NCBI GenBank assembly: GCA_024291935.2
Contig: CM044317.1
Location: 20,110,230-20,174,229 of the forward strand
Origin: Okapia johnstoni
Taxonomy: Eukaryota; Chordata; Mammalia; Artiodactyla; Giraffidae
Direction: 5' to 3'
DNA length: 64,000 nucleotides
Shown: piece by piece, positions 22,220 through 33,568 of the stretch
Position numbering within the stretch: the first letter of the stretch is position 1
Layout of the letters: each line of letters starts with the position of its first letter
Made by a program: the position numbers and the translations under genes
The notes under the pieces: model-generated
Database searches by the model: none
What the model was told of the DNA's origin: nothing
What the model saw: only the letters and a program-made list of their open reading frames with translations

Positions 22220-23420
22220 TAATATTTCATTTCAATCTGAAGTTCCTTGAGTATTTCTAGTAAGACAGGTTGGCTAGCAACAAATTCCCCAAGTTTTCGT
22301 GTACCTGGGAATATCTTTATTTCATTTTCACTTTTGAAAGAGAGGTTTATTGTATATAAGACTTTTGATGGACAGTTTTTTCTTTCTTTCAACATTTTGG
22401 GTATATCATTCCACTGCCTTCTGACTCCACTGTTTTGGATGAGAAGTCAACCATTCATTGTATTGTCATTCCCCTGTATATAATGAGTCACTTTTTTCTT
22501 GCTGTTTTCAATTTTTTCTCTTTGTGTTTTGGATTTCATCAACTTCACTATTATGACCTAGAAGTGAGCCTTTTGTGTTTATCTTAACTGGTGTCTATTG
22601 AGCTTCTTGGATTTGTAAATTAATGCTTTCATCAAATTTTGGAAGTTTTCAGCCATTATTTTCTCAAATATTTTTTCCTGCCCTTTTCCCTTTCCTCTCC
22701 TTCTGGGAGGTCCATTACATGTATACTGCTACACTGACATTATCCCACAGGACTCTGCTTGTTTTTCTTCCATCTTTTTTCCCTATGTTCTTAAGTTTTC
22801 TCTAACTTCAAGTTCACTGATTATTTCTTTTGCCATCTCAAATCTGTTCTTGAGTTCACCTATCGAATTTCTCATTACAGTTTTTGGAATTTTTAATTCA
22901 AGAATTGTACTTGGTTGTTAGAGCCTTTTCTCTCTTAAATTTCCCTGTTTGTTGAGTCATTGTCATAATATCTTTTTTTATTCTTTGAACATATTTGAAG
23001 TCTTAGTCTTCAAGCCTACACTTGAACCTACTCAGAGTCAGTTTCTATTAATTGTTTTTTTCCTTGAGTATAGGGTCATACCTTCTTATTTCTGTGCATG
23101 TCTCATAATTTTTAGTTGGAAAATGGACATTTTAGATAACCTATTATAGAAACTATAAATTCTGTTTTGTTTTTCTAAGGGTTGTTTTCATTTGCCTGGA
23201 TATAAACTGCAATGCTTATGTGCCCACAATGTGCACTGAACCGAACTATTCATTTTTCTTATTATTATATATCAGCCTGTCTTTTTAAGGGTCATCCTTG
23301 TGGCTACATAGCTTTGTGATTCGCCAATAATTTGTGTTGAGACCTTCTGACTATTGATTTATATATGCACCAGGAAGTACACTCCAAGTCTCCCTTCACT
23401 TATACTTTATGCTGCAAAAA
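22220..23420 (-). mobile_element. Old L1 fragment
   Basis: The plus strand has the T-rich complement of an L1 segment seen in many mammals: 'attgagcttcttggatttgt' (22597-22616), 'ggaagttttcagccattatt' (22641-22660), 'ccttctgggaggtccattac' (22700-22719), 'tctcataatttttagttgga' (23101-23120) and 'gacattttagataacctatt'. The subfamily is not resolved. Open frames inside are chance. Confidence 0.7.
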
Positions 23421-23839
23421 GAAAAACAAAAAACTGGGATAAATGTAGTTTCCCAGTAGGACGAGTGTTAAGGAGAGCTTATTTACTCAGCCCTTTTAGA
23501 GTTATCTCTTTTCCAGAACTGCTTCATTAAATTTCTTGCTAGTCCACTGCTTATCCTAACCTGGACCACAAACGTGGGCAAGTAAAACTACAAGTTTTCA
23601 CCATTTATTTCCTACCAAGTTCTTTACTTTTAGTAGACAGGGTTATAGATTTCTCCTCCTTCCCCAAATGGACTCTGCTCGCTCTGGCAATAATGCTACC
23701 AAGTTTTGCAGCCAGCTCTAAGCTGGTAAAACTATACTTCTTGCCAATTGTGCTGAGGTGGGACAGAAGATGAGAGCAGTCCAAGCAAAAAAGCCATAGA
23801 CTCCTGCTGTTCTTACCCAAAGCACTCCAATTTTGTTTC
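23421..23839. other. Unassigned sequence
   Basis: Possibly the decayed continuation of the L1 on the left. Nothing firm. Confidence 0.35.
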
Positions 23840-23853
23840 AGAATATATGCTTC

Positions 23854-24139
23854 TCAGGCTTCCCTGGTGGTCTAGTGATTAAGAATCTGCCTTGCAATGC
23901 AGGGCACACCAGTACAATCCTTTGTCCAGGAAGATCCCACGTGCCATGCAGCAACTAAGCCCTATGTGGCACAAGTACTGAGCCTGGACACCTTAGAGCC
24001 CGTGCTTCGCAATAAGAGAAACCACTGCAATGAGAAGCCCTTGTACTTCAACTAGAGAGAAGTTCCCACTCACTACAACTAGAGAAAGTGTGCACAGCAA
24101 CACAAACCCAGCACAAACAGATAAAAATAAACAAATAAA
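23854..24139 (+). mobile_element. CHR-type SINE
   Basis: Begins 'caggcttccctggtggtcta' and runs through 'aagatcccacgtgccatgca', 'agagcccgtgcttcgcaata' and a repeated 'actagagaga / actagagaaa' block to an A-rich end. Flanked by the 14-base direct repeat 'agaatatatgcttc' at 23840-23853 and 24140-24153. tRNA-derived cetartiodactyl SINE, about full length. Confidence 0.9.
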
Positions 24140-24153
24140 AGAATATATGCTTC

Positions 24154-24617
24154 CTAAATTGTGATCTACACAACGTGGACTCTGTGGTCCAGAGCCCTGA
24201 AATATATTTCTTTTTAAAATTTTGCCTAGTTTGTCGGAGATTTACCAATTTCTTCATAGTACCCTAAAATGGAAGTTCCTCTAGGCTGGCCTCTTTTACA
24301 ATTGCTTCAAGCTGACATGAACTGTTTGGGTACCACATTTGTTTCCTACAGTTTATGCCCTGTGATCTGCACTGGACGGGAGGCAGTACTTTTCCGGACG
24401 CAGCCCACTTCCATGCCACAAGATGCTTTAAGCTTTCTCAAGCATGAATCTAGCCTCAGTAATCTGTGTCCTATACCTGTAGAGATTCCATAGCAAGCTT
24501 TTAATGCGACTTTGTTAGAGTTTCTTTTAAGAGACATGAGATTAGGAAGCATTTTCCTCCTGTAAACACACACTTCTCTCTTTTGATGCAGTGAACTCAA
24601 TAGGATGCCTGTGCTAA
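24154..24617. other. Unassigned sequence
   Basis: Open on both strands over 70-84 codons (24269-24493 plus, 24346-24600 minus) but without a recognisable product. Confidence 0.4.
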
Positions 24618-24834
24618 GGACTTCTCAGGCAGGGCTAGTGATAAAGAATCCTCCTGCTAATGCAAGAGACACAAGAGATGCAGGTTGGATCCATGGGTTG
24701 GGAAGATCCCCTGGAGTAGGAGGTGGCAACCCACTCCACGGGCAGAGGAACCTTGTGGGCTATGGTCCATGGGGCCTTAAATAGCAGTGACTGAGTGACT
24801 ATGACTCAGACTAAGTGACTGAGCATACAGACTC
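24618..24834 (+). mobile_element. Bov-tA SINE, diverged
   Basis: Begins 'ggacttctcaggcagggcta', with 'gttggatccatgggttggga' at the B-box position and a shortened BovB-like tail ('gggccttaaatagcagtgac') that ends in an imperfect 'actgagtgact' repeat. Its 3' half was copied to 21573-21660. Confidence 0.85.
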
Positions 24835-25104
24835 AATAGGGTAACTTTCTCCAAAGAAATCTAATTTTCTTTAGGCCCAATAATTTAACACTTCTTAGAC
24901 CTTCAATATGGTTTACGTATGAATTAAACCATGGTGACTTGACTTAGAATTCACTTTAGAAGTAACCTTCTATTGTTTTTAACCTCAACTAAAATAGAAA
25001 CAGGAAGAGTCCCATTTTAACAACCTGGGTCAAGAATAATCTGAGGAAAGATTTGCAAATTCATAAGTGAGGTTAGATGGCACAAAAAATACTGTAACAT
25101 GGGG
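24748..25104 (+). repeat. Distal copy of the ~360-bp duplication
   Basis: Partner of 21573-21935, 3.2 kb downstream in the same orientation. Contains the 3' half of the Bov-tA plus about 270 bases of unique flank. Confidence 0.95.
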
Positions 25105-26499
25105 GCTTATATATTGAGGGCTTACTTAGAACCCCAAAGTGATTATTTCTCTTATTTAGGGAGTTTCAATTTAGTCCATCTTTAGAGATGGATGATATTC
25201 TTCTATTTTGCGGAAGGAAGTAACTCTCCTCATGTGCTATTCATGCAGACAGCTGATTAAATGAAACAAAACTCTCCACAAACATAGAAAGTTTCATCCA
25301 GAGGCCCCTGTGGATGCTTCAATTAATTATGCCTGTCAAGGGAAGATGCTATCGAAGGATGTTATGTTCAGAGAGCACACAGTATTATTAGTGTTAAATT
25401 TTGGCAGCCTGCGGCGTGGAATCTCGGACATGGTATCCCTTAATGTATCACTACCCTTAAGAAGATGAAAGGAGAAGAAACCTCTCTGCCTGCCTATTTC
25501 AGAAGTTAAAAAAGAGATTTAGGAATGGAAGAGCTCAGTTGTAATGTAGTAAGTTAACAATGGATTACAAGAATCTAATAATTCCTGTCTTACTTTTATT
25601 TTACTTAATTAAGTAGGCAAAAGGCAAGAGTCATATCTCTCAGAAAACAGTGCTTCAGTACTGCTAATGTTGGACCAGAAAGATTTGTTGAATGAGCATC
25701 TCAACTTCCCTAGCGATGTCTTCAATCAGAAAAGAAGACTTCAAGTGAACAATCATCTATAGGGGGTCGGGGGTAGGGGTGGATGATGAGATATGGCACA
25801 CACATGCATAATAAGCACATTTATTTTATACATATAGGAATATAGCTGTCTACTTAAATAGTTTTGGCATCTACTGGAAGCATTAAACACACTGTAGGCA
25901 AATTCTTTCTCATGGTCTCAGTTTCTTCATCTGTATAATAAGAGAATTTAACTAAAATCACAGATAGGAAATAAAATTTGTCCACCAAAGCAGAATGTTA
26001 CTTGTTATACGAGTGCCATAAAGAAAAGAATTTTTGAGGCTATACAGAAGCCTAGGAGAAAAGTGCACTATGATGAATAAAAAATGTTTTCTATGGTCAA
26101 AGGATAGGAGAATCGTGATTTAAGTGGCCATTTTGCCATCCTTGGAAATATATCTAAGGATTCTTTAACATTCTATGATTTTATAATTCTATGTTATAGT
26201 CTGTATTATATCTTCTAGAACAAGGCAGTCTGGTTTGTAAACAGAAATAGATCCACTCCACAGAGAATTGAGGATGAAACTGGTTTCATTTGTGGGCAGA
26301 TAGTCACTCATTTTTCTGATGAGATTTGGGAAAGGAGAGTGGATAGAGTTCTCTTGCAGCACTAATTCTAGACATGCTTTTCATGGGTCAAATTTTTTCC
26401 TACAGATTATATATAATCACCCCTATGAAAATAACTCACCAAACTAAAATGAAATTGAATAATACCAATGATCTCATATATTTTAATTGAAATTTTAAC
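25105..26499. other. Mostly unassigned, weak MIR-like patch
   Basis: 25895-25955 ('ggcaaattctttctcatggt', 'cagtttcttcatctgtataa') has the MIR core order, and 26150-26205 resembles the 'attctatgattctatga' tail of old SINE-like repeats. Nothing else recognised. Confidence 0.4.
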
Positions 26500-26700
26500 T
26501 TTATAAAATGCTTTCCCATTCATTTTTCTCCTGCATCATTGTCATTTCACAATAACCCTGTAAGACAAATATCCTTATTCTTATTTCAGGAAAGGAGTCT
26601 GATGCCAAGTAAGGTTCAGTGAATTGGTTGCCAAGACTCCCTGACTAGAGACGGTAAGTGTTAGAGATGGCACATCAGTGCAGTGCATTTAACACCACGT
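26500..26700 (-). mobile_element. MIR SINE
   Basis: 'tcacaataaccctgtaagac' then 'ttatttcaggaaaggagtct' and 'ggtaagtgttagagatggca' give the MIR complement in the right order over about 200 bases. Confidence 0.65.
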
Positions 26701-27019
26701 CCAGAGATTTTTACATAACAGCTGATCCTTTCCAGGAAGTAGTTTTCAGTAGGAAGGTGAGAAAGGGTATAAAAGCAGTAGGTGCTGGAGAAGGTGGGAA
26801 GGGAGGCTGGCGGTGATGGTGGTCAGATGTTTGGAGAAGAAAAGGGAAATCAAAATCTCTGAGCCACACGTCACTGATTCCCACATTCGTTTCTCAACAT
26901 CCTTTACTATGTATCAACCATCACCTCTACATCTCCGAGAGAACTCTTGATTTTCAGCCCACCCTTCTACCCCACCAAATCTACTCCTTCCACAGTTTTC
27001 TATATACTATTTACATGGT

Positions 27020-27510
27020 ATATTAACCTGCTGTGGCTGCCATAACAGAATACCACAGACTGAGAGGCTTAAACAACTGAAATTTATATGCTCACAGTTC
27101 TGGAGGCCAGAGTCACGATCAAGGTGCCAGCGGGGTTGGTTTTGGTGAGAGGTCTCTTCTCGGCTTGTCAACAGTAGACTCCGAGCTGTGTCTTCACATG
27201 GCCTTTCCTCTGTGGGTGCAGAAAGAGATCTTAGGTCAACAGCATCCTAACAGATTAGGTCCCTGATTTTATGGCCTCATGCTGCATGCTCAGTTGTGTC
27301 TCTTTGCGACCCCACAGACTGTAGCCTGCCAGGCTCCTCTGTCCATGGAATTTTCCAGGCAAGAGTAATGGAGTGGGTTGATGTTTATGGCTTCACTTAA
27401 CTTTAATTTTACCACTCTAAAGGCCCTATCTCCAAATACAGTCACACTGGAGTCAGGACTTCAATATATGAATTGGGGGTGTGGGGGGACACAATTCAGA
27501 CTATAGCACA
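27020..27510 (-). mobile_element. MLT1-type (MaLR) LTR, split by a SINE
   Basis: The plus strand is the complement of an MLT1 LTR: 'gctgtggctgccataacaga' (27030-27049), 'ctcacagttctggaggccag', 'tcttcacatggcctttcctc', 'ccctatctccaaatacagtc' (27424-27443) and 'gacacaattcagactatagc'. A Bov-tA fragment splits it at 27280-27383. Non-coding; solo LTR. Confidence 0.8.
27280..27383 (-). mobile_element. Bov-tA 3' fragment nested in MLT1
   Basis: The complement of the SINE tail ('agactgtagcctgccaggct', 'tccaggcaagagtaatggag'). Flanks 'tttatggcctca' (27268-27279) and 'tttatggcttca' (27384-27395) form a 12-base target duplication with one mismatch. Confidence 0.85.
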
Positions 27511-27610
27511 TAGCATACAAACTTTCACCTACTGTTCAAGACAAAATACTAGGCATTATTCTTGATCCCTCTTCTTCTCTCATATCCCACATCCAATCAA
27601 TCTACTTTTA

Positions 27611-27800
27611 CTCTTTTTTAAAATTAATTTATTTCATTGCTCCATATTTTAGTTGTAGCATTCAGGATCTTTGATCTTCCTTGAGACAAGCGGGAACTTT
27701 AGTTGCAGCATGTCAGATCTAGTTCCCAGACCAAAGATCAAACCCAGGCCCCCTGCATTGGGAGTGTGGAGTCTTGCCACTGGGCCACCAGGGAGGTCCC
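27611..27800 (-). mobile_element. CHR-type SINE nested in L2
   Basis: The complement of a tRNA-derived SINE: T-rich start, 'ttagttgcagcatgtcagat', 'ccctgcattgggagtgtgga', 'ccactgggccaccagggagg', ending 'tccc'. The flanks 'aatctacttt' (27599-27608) and 'aatctacctt' (27801-27810) are the likely target duplication. Confidence 0.85.
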
Positions 27801-28315
27801 AATCTACCTTTAAAACATACCTCTACATCAGTGACATCTCATCACCTCCCCAGCTATAGCTGAAGACCAAATCATTTGATCCTTCACCCAGACCACTAAG
27901 ATAGCATACTATCTGGTCTCCCTGCAAAGCTGTCCTTTAACCCTATAAATCAGATTATTCCTCTTTTGAAAGCCATTAATGTTTCCCATATCGCTTAGAA
28001 TTCAATCCAACCTCTTCCTTAGGGCTAGGAAGGTCCTGAACAACTTGGCTCCTGATTGTCTCTCCAAAGTAATTTCTCCCCAGAAATCACTAGGCCCCCC
28101 AGCCACCCTGGTTCTCTTGCTGGTGCTTGAACACTCCACATTATTCCCATCTCAGGTGCTGGCCCTTTTCTCTTCCTCCTACCTGGAATGCTCTTTTCAA
28201 GAACTGCCTATGACTCACCCTTCACATCAGTGGTCATCAACATGACCAAACTAAGTGAAATAGCCTCCAGCCCTCTAACTATCTCAAACATATAGTTCAC
28301 TGTTTTCAGCAACAG

Positions 28316-28523
28316 GACTTCAACATCCTAGGAAACTCTTGCCAAGGAAGATAGGTTTGCAGATAATGATATTGCTTATTTCAGACACTTTTCAATATTC
28401 ATTTATCCAAATAACACTAGACTTCAACATCCTAGGAAACTCTTGCCAAGGAAGATAGGTTTGCAGATAATGATATTGCTTATTTCAGACACTTTTCAAT
28501 ATTCATTTATCCAAATAACACTA
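28316..28523 (+). repeat. 104-bp exact tandem duplication
   Basis: 28316-28419 and 28420-28523 are identical 104-base units, followed by seven more bases of the unit ('gacttca'). Confidence 0.97.
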
Positions 28524-29035
28524 GACTTCATTCAAGTAAATTAGCTGGGTTGATCACTTTCCTCTTCAATTTCAAACCCAAAGTGTGTTCAACAATCTTA
28601 ATATGGACTGACACTGAAAGACTGCCTTAAACTAGACCTTCCAAAATTCATCAATATCCTATGTTTTCTTTCCCCACCTGGGGCACATATAAAACTGTCA
28701 AGGCACTGTTCTTCCTCTCAGCACTGAAATTGCAATGGTGATTAGCTCAGCTTTGCTTACTCAGTGGGTTATTTTGATGATTTGGGAGAGGAGTTGGCAC
28801 TTGACTCTGCACACCTTTCTACTTACCTTGTTTAATTTGTTTTCATACCATTTATTACTAACAGATACATACATAATCATTTACTTGTTACTCATTTATT
28901 TTTTTTTTCCTGGAATAAAATATAAGATCCATAATGGCAGGGATATTTTTTGTCTTATTCTTGGCAAAAATCCTGGCTAAAATAGGACAATGCTCAGCAC
29001 ATAGTAGGCTCTCATTAAAACTGTTAATAAATGAG

Positions 29036-29499
29036 TGAGCTCTGTAGGTTGGCTGAGCCAGGATCAGGAAGACAAGGCACATATAGAAGTCTCCTCATAT
29101 TCAGTGAGATGAAATGAATGAGACGAAGCATCTCTGGATCTCTGGCAAGATTATAGAGGCTATAGACTTTCCCTTTGAATCCTGCGCAGCACTGAACCAC
29201 CAGGGCACAGATGCCATGGGTGCCACAAGGCTGGTCTCCTGGGGATTCTGTTCATTCTGGTACCCCTGTCCCACCAGAGCAAACACAATCATCACCATTT
29301 TTCTGCTCTGCTTTCCTCTATCACCTTTATTCTAACTCCTTCCTTCCATCCAAGGAAAAAGGGACATGACAAAGGAGGGTATCTAAAAACATTTCTGGTC
29401 CTCCCTGCCCTTTCTCCTAAAGTTTGAGCCCTATACAAAACCTGGCCAGAGTGAGGCTATGTAAGAGACATCTTCACATATTGGGAGGAGCATATATAC
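29036..29499. other. Unassigned sequence
   Basis: 29114-29335 (plus) and 29101-29298 (minus) are both open with no recognisable product. Confidence 0.4.
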
Positions 29500-29679
29500 T
29501 AGGGCTGCTGGGTAAAATGTAAGATGCCAACTTAATTCTGAATTTCAGGTAAACAGTGAATCATATTTTAGCATAACAGAGCCAATATTGCATGGGATGT
29601 ACTTAAAAAAATTAATGTGTTGTTTATTCATATTTAACTGAGTGCCCTATATTTTTGTTTGCTAACTCTGGCAACCCTA
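29500..29679. mobile_element. Palindromic 176-bp MITE-like element
   Basis: 29502-29677 starts 'gggctgc' and ends 'ggcaaccc'. The two halves are imperfect inverted copies meeting at 'ccaatattgc' near 29582-29591. A TA dinucleotide stands at both edges (29500-29501, 29678-29679), as expected for Tc1/mariner-like insertion. It resembles a sequence common in mammalian genomes, but I cannot name the family with confidence. Confidence 0.55.
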
Positions 29680-30449
29680 ATCTATTAACTTATAAATAGG
29701 CACAGGTAATAAACATAAGCAGACAATTGAATGCATGTCCTCATATATTAAGGATGATTGGGGCTTTTGTCAACTATTTTTAAAAATATAAATCCCTATG
29801 AAACAGTGATTTCCCATTAAAATATCATGCAAGTATTGCAGTAAGGAACACATTCCAAGCCAATTAAAGGCATAGCCATCTCTAACTCTTTGGCATATCT
29901 TGAGATTCATACAGCAATAAACTGTACACACTAAATAAATGCTATGAGAAACAAAGACCACACAAATGAGAAAAAGGAAAGCCTATATTCAGAGTTGCTG
30001 TAGCACAGGAGTCAGCCTCTGTCACTTACATTTTGGCAGAGACTCAATTGCAGGCAGCAGAATGGGAAAGCATTCTAGTGGACAAAAGAGAAGGCTTCAG
30101 ATGTGCCCTGACTGTAGGCTGTTGGCACAGGGAGTTGTAGGTGGTGAACTAGGGCAGGGGATCCTACGTGATTGACTAGGATTATGTATTTGGCTTCTCT
30201 GGTTGGTCCTGAGTTGGAGCAGGGACAAAAATTAGTGAAGCGTTAATCAAGCCCTGGCCATCTGTGGCTGAATGCTAGGGGTGAGAGTTTGGCTTCTAGT
30301 TGTTCCCAGACATAGTAGTCTGGCTTCCTACCAACCTGAGGTATAGCAAGGTGGCCTCCTGGATTGGTTTCCTGGGCAGCTTACTGCAGCTTGTGGGTAA
30401 GAGTTCTATTTTTTTGTGGTATGGCCATTGTCTGTCTGTATATTCAGTC
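29680..30449. other. Unassigned sequence
   Basis: Nothing recognised. Confidence 0.4.
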
Positions 30450-30630
30450 CCTCAGTATGAGGCTGCACTATTCAGTACGGTAGCCACTCGACACATGTAG
30501 CTATTCAAATTTAAATGAACGAAAACATAACACTCTAAATTCAGCTCCTCATTCACATTAGCTACATTCCAAGCATTCACTAGCCCTATGCGGCTGATGG
30601 ACTACCGAGCTGGACTGTGCAGATATAGAT
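30450..30630 (+). mobile_element. Old DNA-transposon-like repeat, weak
   Basis: 'gccactcgacacatgtagct', 'attcaaatttaaatgaacga', 'tagctacattccaagcattc' and 'gagctggactgtgcagatat' resemble a widespread MER-type non-autonomous DNA transposon built around 'agccacatgtggct'. Family not resolved. Confidence 0.4.
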
Positions 30631-31606
30631 AGCTTAATAGAAGAGATGACAAAACACTTTTACAACTTTGTTTATTAGACTTCCAAACTCTAGGAAAAGG
30701 CAACCACCATTATCATCCTACTGGAAAATTTCCACCTTCTTCCTTCTCCCTCTGAGTCTCATTTATGCTGTTTTTCCACAACTTTACATTCTCCATTCTC
30801 TTTAATCACCAGACTGTGCCTCTGCCCTCTTTTATGCTTTCCCAGTTTGCTGGGTTGATGCTTTCCTTTATTCACAAATTGTTCTGAAAAGTCACTCCAG
30901 TAAGCATTTACTGAATCATCTCACTAACTCTGGTTTTCTAGAAATTGCCTCCTTTTTAGCTAGCCACAAGGTTATTCCAGAAGCTGACACATCGCTATGC
31001 GTGTCACCCACATCCTCTGGTCCCATTGATTGGGTATCTGACCCAGATGGGTAATCAGTCTGTCAGCTGGGAATTGGAAAACAATTCTTTAACCAGAGCA
31101 AGCAGGAGATCTTTTCCCTATTGGGCCGCTGGTCTGCAGTAAGCAACTGTTACTTGGAAGCAGGAGGTACCAGCCATTTTCTACCAGGCCATGCAGCTAA
31201 TAGCAAAGTAGCGAGCGAGAGCAATGAAACAGATGAACAGAGAGAGAGGCAGAAATGAGAGCTGGAAAGGGCTTTCTGGGTCCCCTGAAGCACTGCAAGC
31301 TATTGTTCCTAAGGTTCACCCGCTTCAATGCCCTCAAATTCAATGACATAGTCCATTATCTCGCCAATAAATTTTCTTTTTTGCTTAGAGTAGTTTGAAT
31401 TAGTTTCTGTTATTTGCAAGCAAAGAGTCCTAATCAATATAAACTGTAATCAAGGGAATTTGGAACTTGCCTACTTAGACCCTTTTTCCTTCTCAAAGCA
31501 ACACACACGTGATGGGCAAGTCCTCCTTCACTGCAAGCTGGAATGGGACGTATACGGTTCATTTCTTGAGAAGAAACAAAGCAACACAGGAGATAATGTC
31601 CAAAGT
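30631..31606. other. Unassigned sequence
   Basis: Nothing recognised. Confidence 0.4.
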
Positions 31607-31615
31607 AGGATAGGT

Positions 31616-31828
31616 CTGGGGGACTTCCCAGGTAGCTCAGTGGTAAAGAATCTGCCTGCCAATATGGGAGACATGAGTTCGATTCCTGGGTAGGGAATAC
31701 CCCCTGGAGGGGGAAATGGCAATCAGCTCCAATATTCTTGCCTGGAAAATCTTATGGACAGAAGGGCCTGGTGGGCTACAGTCTCTAGATTTGCAAAGAG
31801 TCAGACACAACTGAGCATGCAGGCATGC
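31616..31828 (+). mobile_element. Bov-tA SINE with target duplication
   Basis: Starts 'ggacttcccaggtagctcag', keeps a good B box ('gagttcgattcctgg', 31675-31689) and the BovB-like tail to 'gacacaactgagcatgcagg'. The 9-base direct repeat 'aggataggt' stands at 31607-31615 and 31829-31837. Confidence 0.93.
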
Positions 31829-32014
31829 AGGATAGGTTTACTTTTAAAACAAAGTAGCTCAATTAATAATGCTTACTTCAGAAGTCCTACTAGTAAAAAT
31901 TGGAAAAGGGAAGGAAGAGGTGAGCATTTTCTGTAATGTTATTTAAATCATTAAAATTTCATAATCAGTTTTTGAAAAAAGAAAAAAAAACTAAATTCTT
32001 ACTTTTTATTAATG

Positions 32015-32110
32015 TATTATGTATTTATTCAATAAACATTCATTGAATATCTTTTAGGTAGTGGGGACTATGAAAGACAGTGGAATTCCTACAGTGAAAT
32101 TGTCAAAAAG
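32015..32110 (-). mobile_element. L2 3' tip, weak
   Basis: 'attcaataaacattcattga' and 'tagtggggactatgaaagac' resemble the complement of the last L2 bases. Confidence 0.45.
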
Positions 32111-33400
32111 CTGAAATTCTTACTTTTGTATAATTATAAAATGAATGCATGTCAAAGATTTTATCCAACAAAGGGACTGTTGGAAGCCAGTCCTCCCTCT
32201 ATTACTCCACATTCCCACACAGTGTGAGTCTCTTGAGCACTGAAAGTGACTCGCTAGAATGATAGGGAATCTCTTCTCTCCCCCCAGAACCATCTGCTCT
32301 TCACAGTTGAAAGGTATTCCTCATGAAGCTGCTTGACTCCTTCAAGGCAGAGGCATCTGCTCCCATTCAATGATTCATAACATCGTTCCTATCCCTCCCC
32401 AAGCCAAATGTGTCCATCCAGGGTAAAGATCTTCCCTCCTCCCAGAGAGGATTTGCTTACATTCTGAATAAAAACATAATCTTTCCTCTTTCCCTAGAAG
32501 GGAGGAAGGGTGAATGTTCCAGCTCCAATGTGAGCTCTGAGATTCATAATTTGGGGGTTTCTCATCTGTGATGCAACCGCCTACACGCACAGGTGTAACC
32601 ATCTGGCTCTCATCACTTCACTTAGCAAGGTGCTAGGTGTGAGGAACCAGTGCTACAGTGTTATTGCTATGAATAACGAAGGTGTGACATCCTATTCAGA
32701 GTCTAGTGTTTCTGTAAGCAAAGGAATATCTCAGATCCTTCACTTTTTGACTCAATAGGAAGGAGTAAAATCTTAAAAATAGTTCAAAGATAAATCTGAA
32801 TAATGAATAGAAATATGTTGATTATACTGATATTAATTATTACTGATTATATGTATATAACCAGAATAAAAAACTGGTGGAATTAACTAACAGATGGAAA
32901 ACTGGTTAATATCCTATATGGCAGTAAAACATAATGTTTGCAGTATTACTTCCATAAGACATGAGCTATCAAATTCTTTGCATTGCTGTAAATGAGAATC
33001 ATTTGTGTAACTATCCGTTTTCTGTAACTTCCACACACACAATTCTACAATAAGTTAGTAGAAAGATAAAGGTGTAAACCGATAGGATCAGACAATCTTT
33101 TGAGGGTCCACTAGACAACAAAAGGACATCCAGCAACCTCTTTTGCCATGTTCAAGTCTTAGATAATTTTTCCTGAGAGGTTAAAAGAGCAAAGACAGAG
33201 ATGGCCCTGACTTTCTGGAGCTTAGTCTTGTGAAAGATTGATATTAATCAACTAATGACAGAACAGGTGAATAATTGCAAATTGCTAAATAAAGATATAT
33301 AGTGACATGAGAACATATCTGGAGAAACTGATATGGCTGAGGGTAAGAAAGTGGCCCTTAGTAAAAAAAATATTGTCATAGACCAAGCTTTTATATCAAA
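32111..33400. other. Unassigned sequence
   Basis: No repeat recognised; AT-rich toward the right end. The 75-codon frame at 32375-32602 (minus) has no recognisable domain. Confidence 0.4.
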
Positions 33401-33568
33401 TAATTACTTTTTAATTGTGGTTAAATTCAGGTGGTACAAGTCAAATGTACTGGTGATATAAGATGAAGGCTAATTCTCCTCATCCCCAGTCACCCTGTTT
33501 CTCTCCTGGAAAGAATTAGTGTCATCAGTTTCTGGTACATTCTTACATTCTACTCTAAATGTACACAT

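Larger units (their letters stand above)
27535..29035 (+). mobile_element. Long L2 remnant
   Basis: In order: 'tattcttgatccctcttctt' (27557-27576), [CHR SINE 27611-27800], 'ctggtctccctgcaaagctg' (27912-27931), 'ttgaaagccattaatgtttc', 'cttggctcctgattgtctct', 'acctggaatgctcttttcaa' (28181-28200), then a 104-bp tandem duplication and unplaced text, and last the 3' end 'atccataatggcagggatat' with 'cagcacatagtaggctctca' (28996-29015). The 88-codon frame at 27979-28245 is part of it and is not a host gene. Confidence 0.7.
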
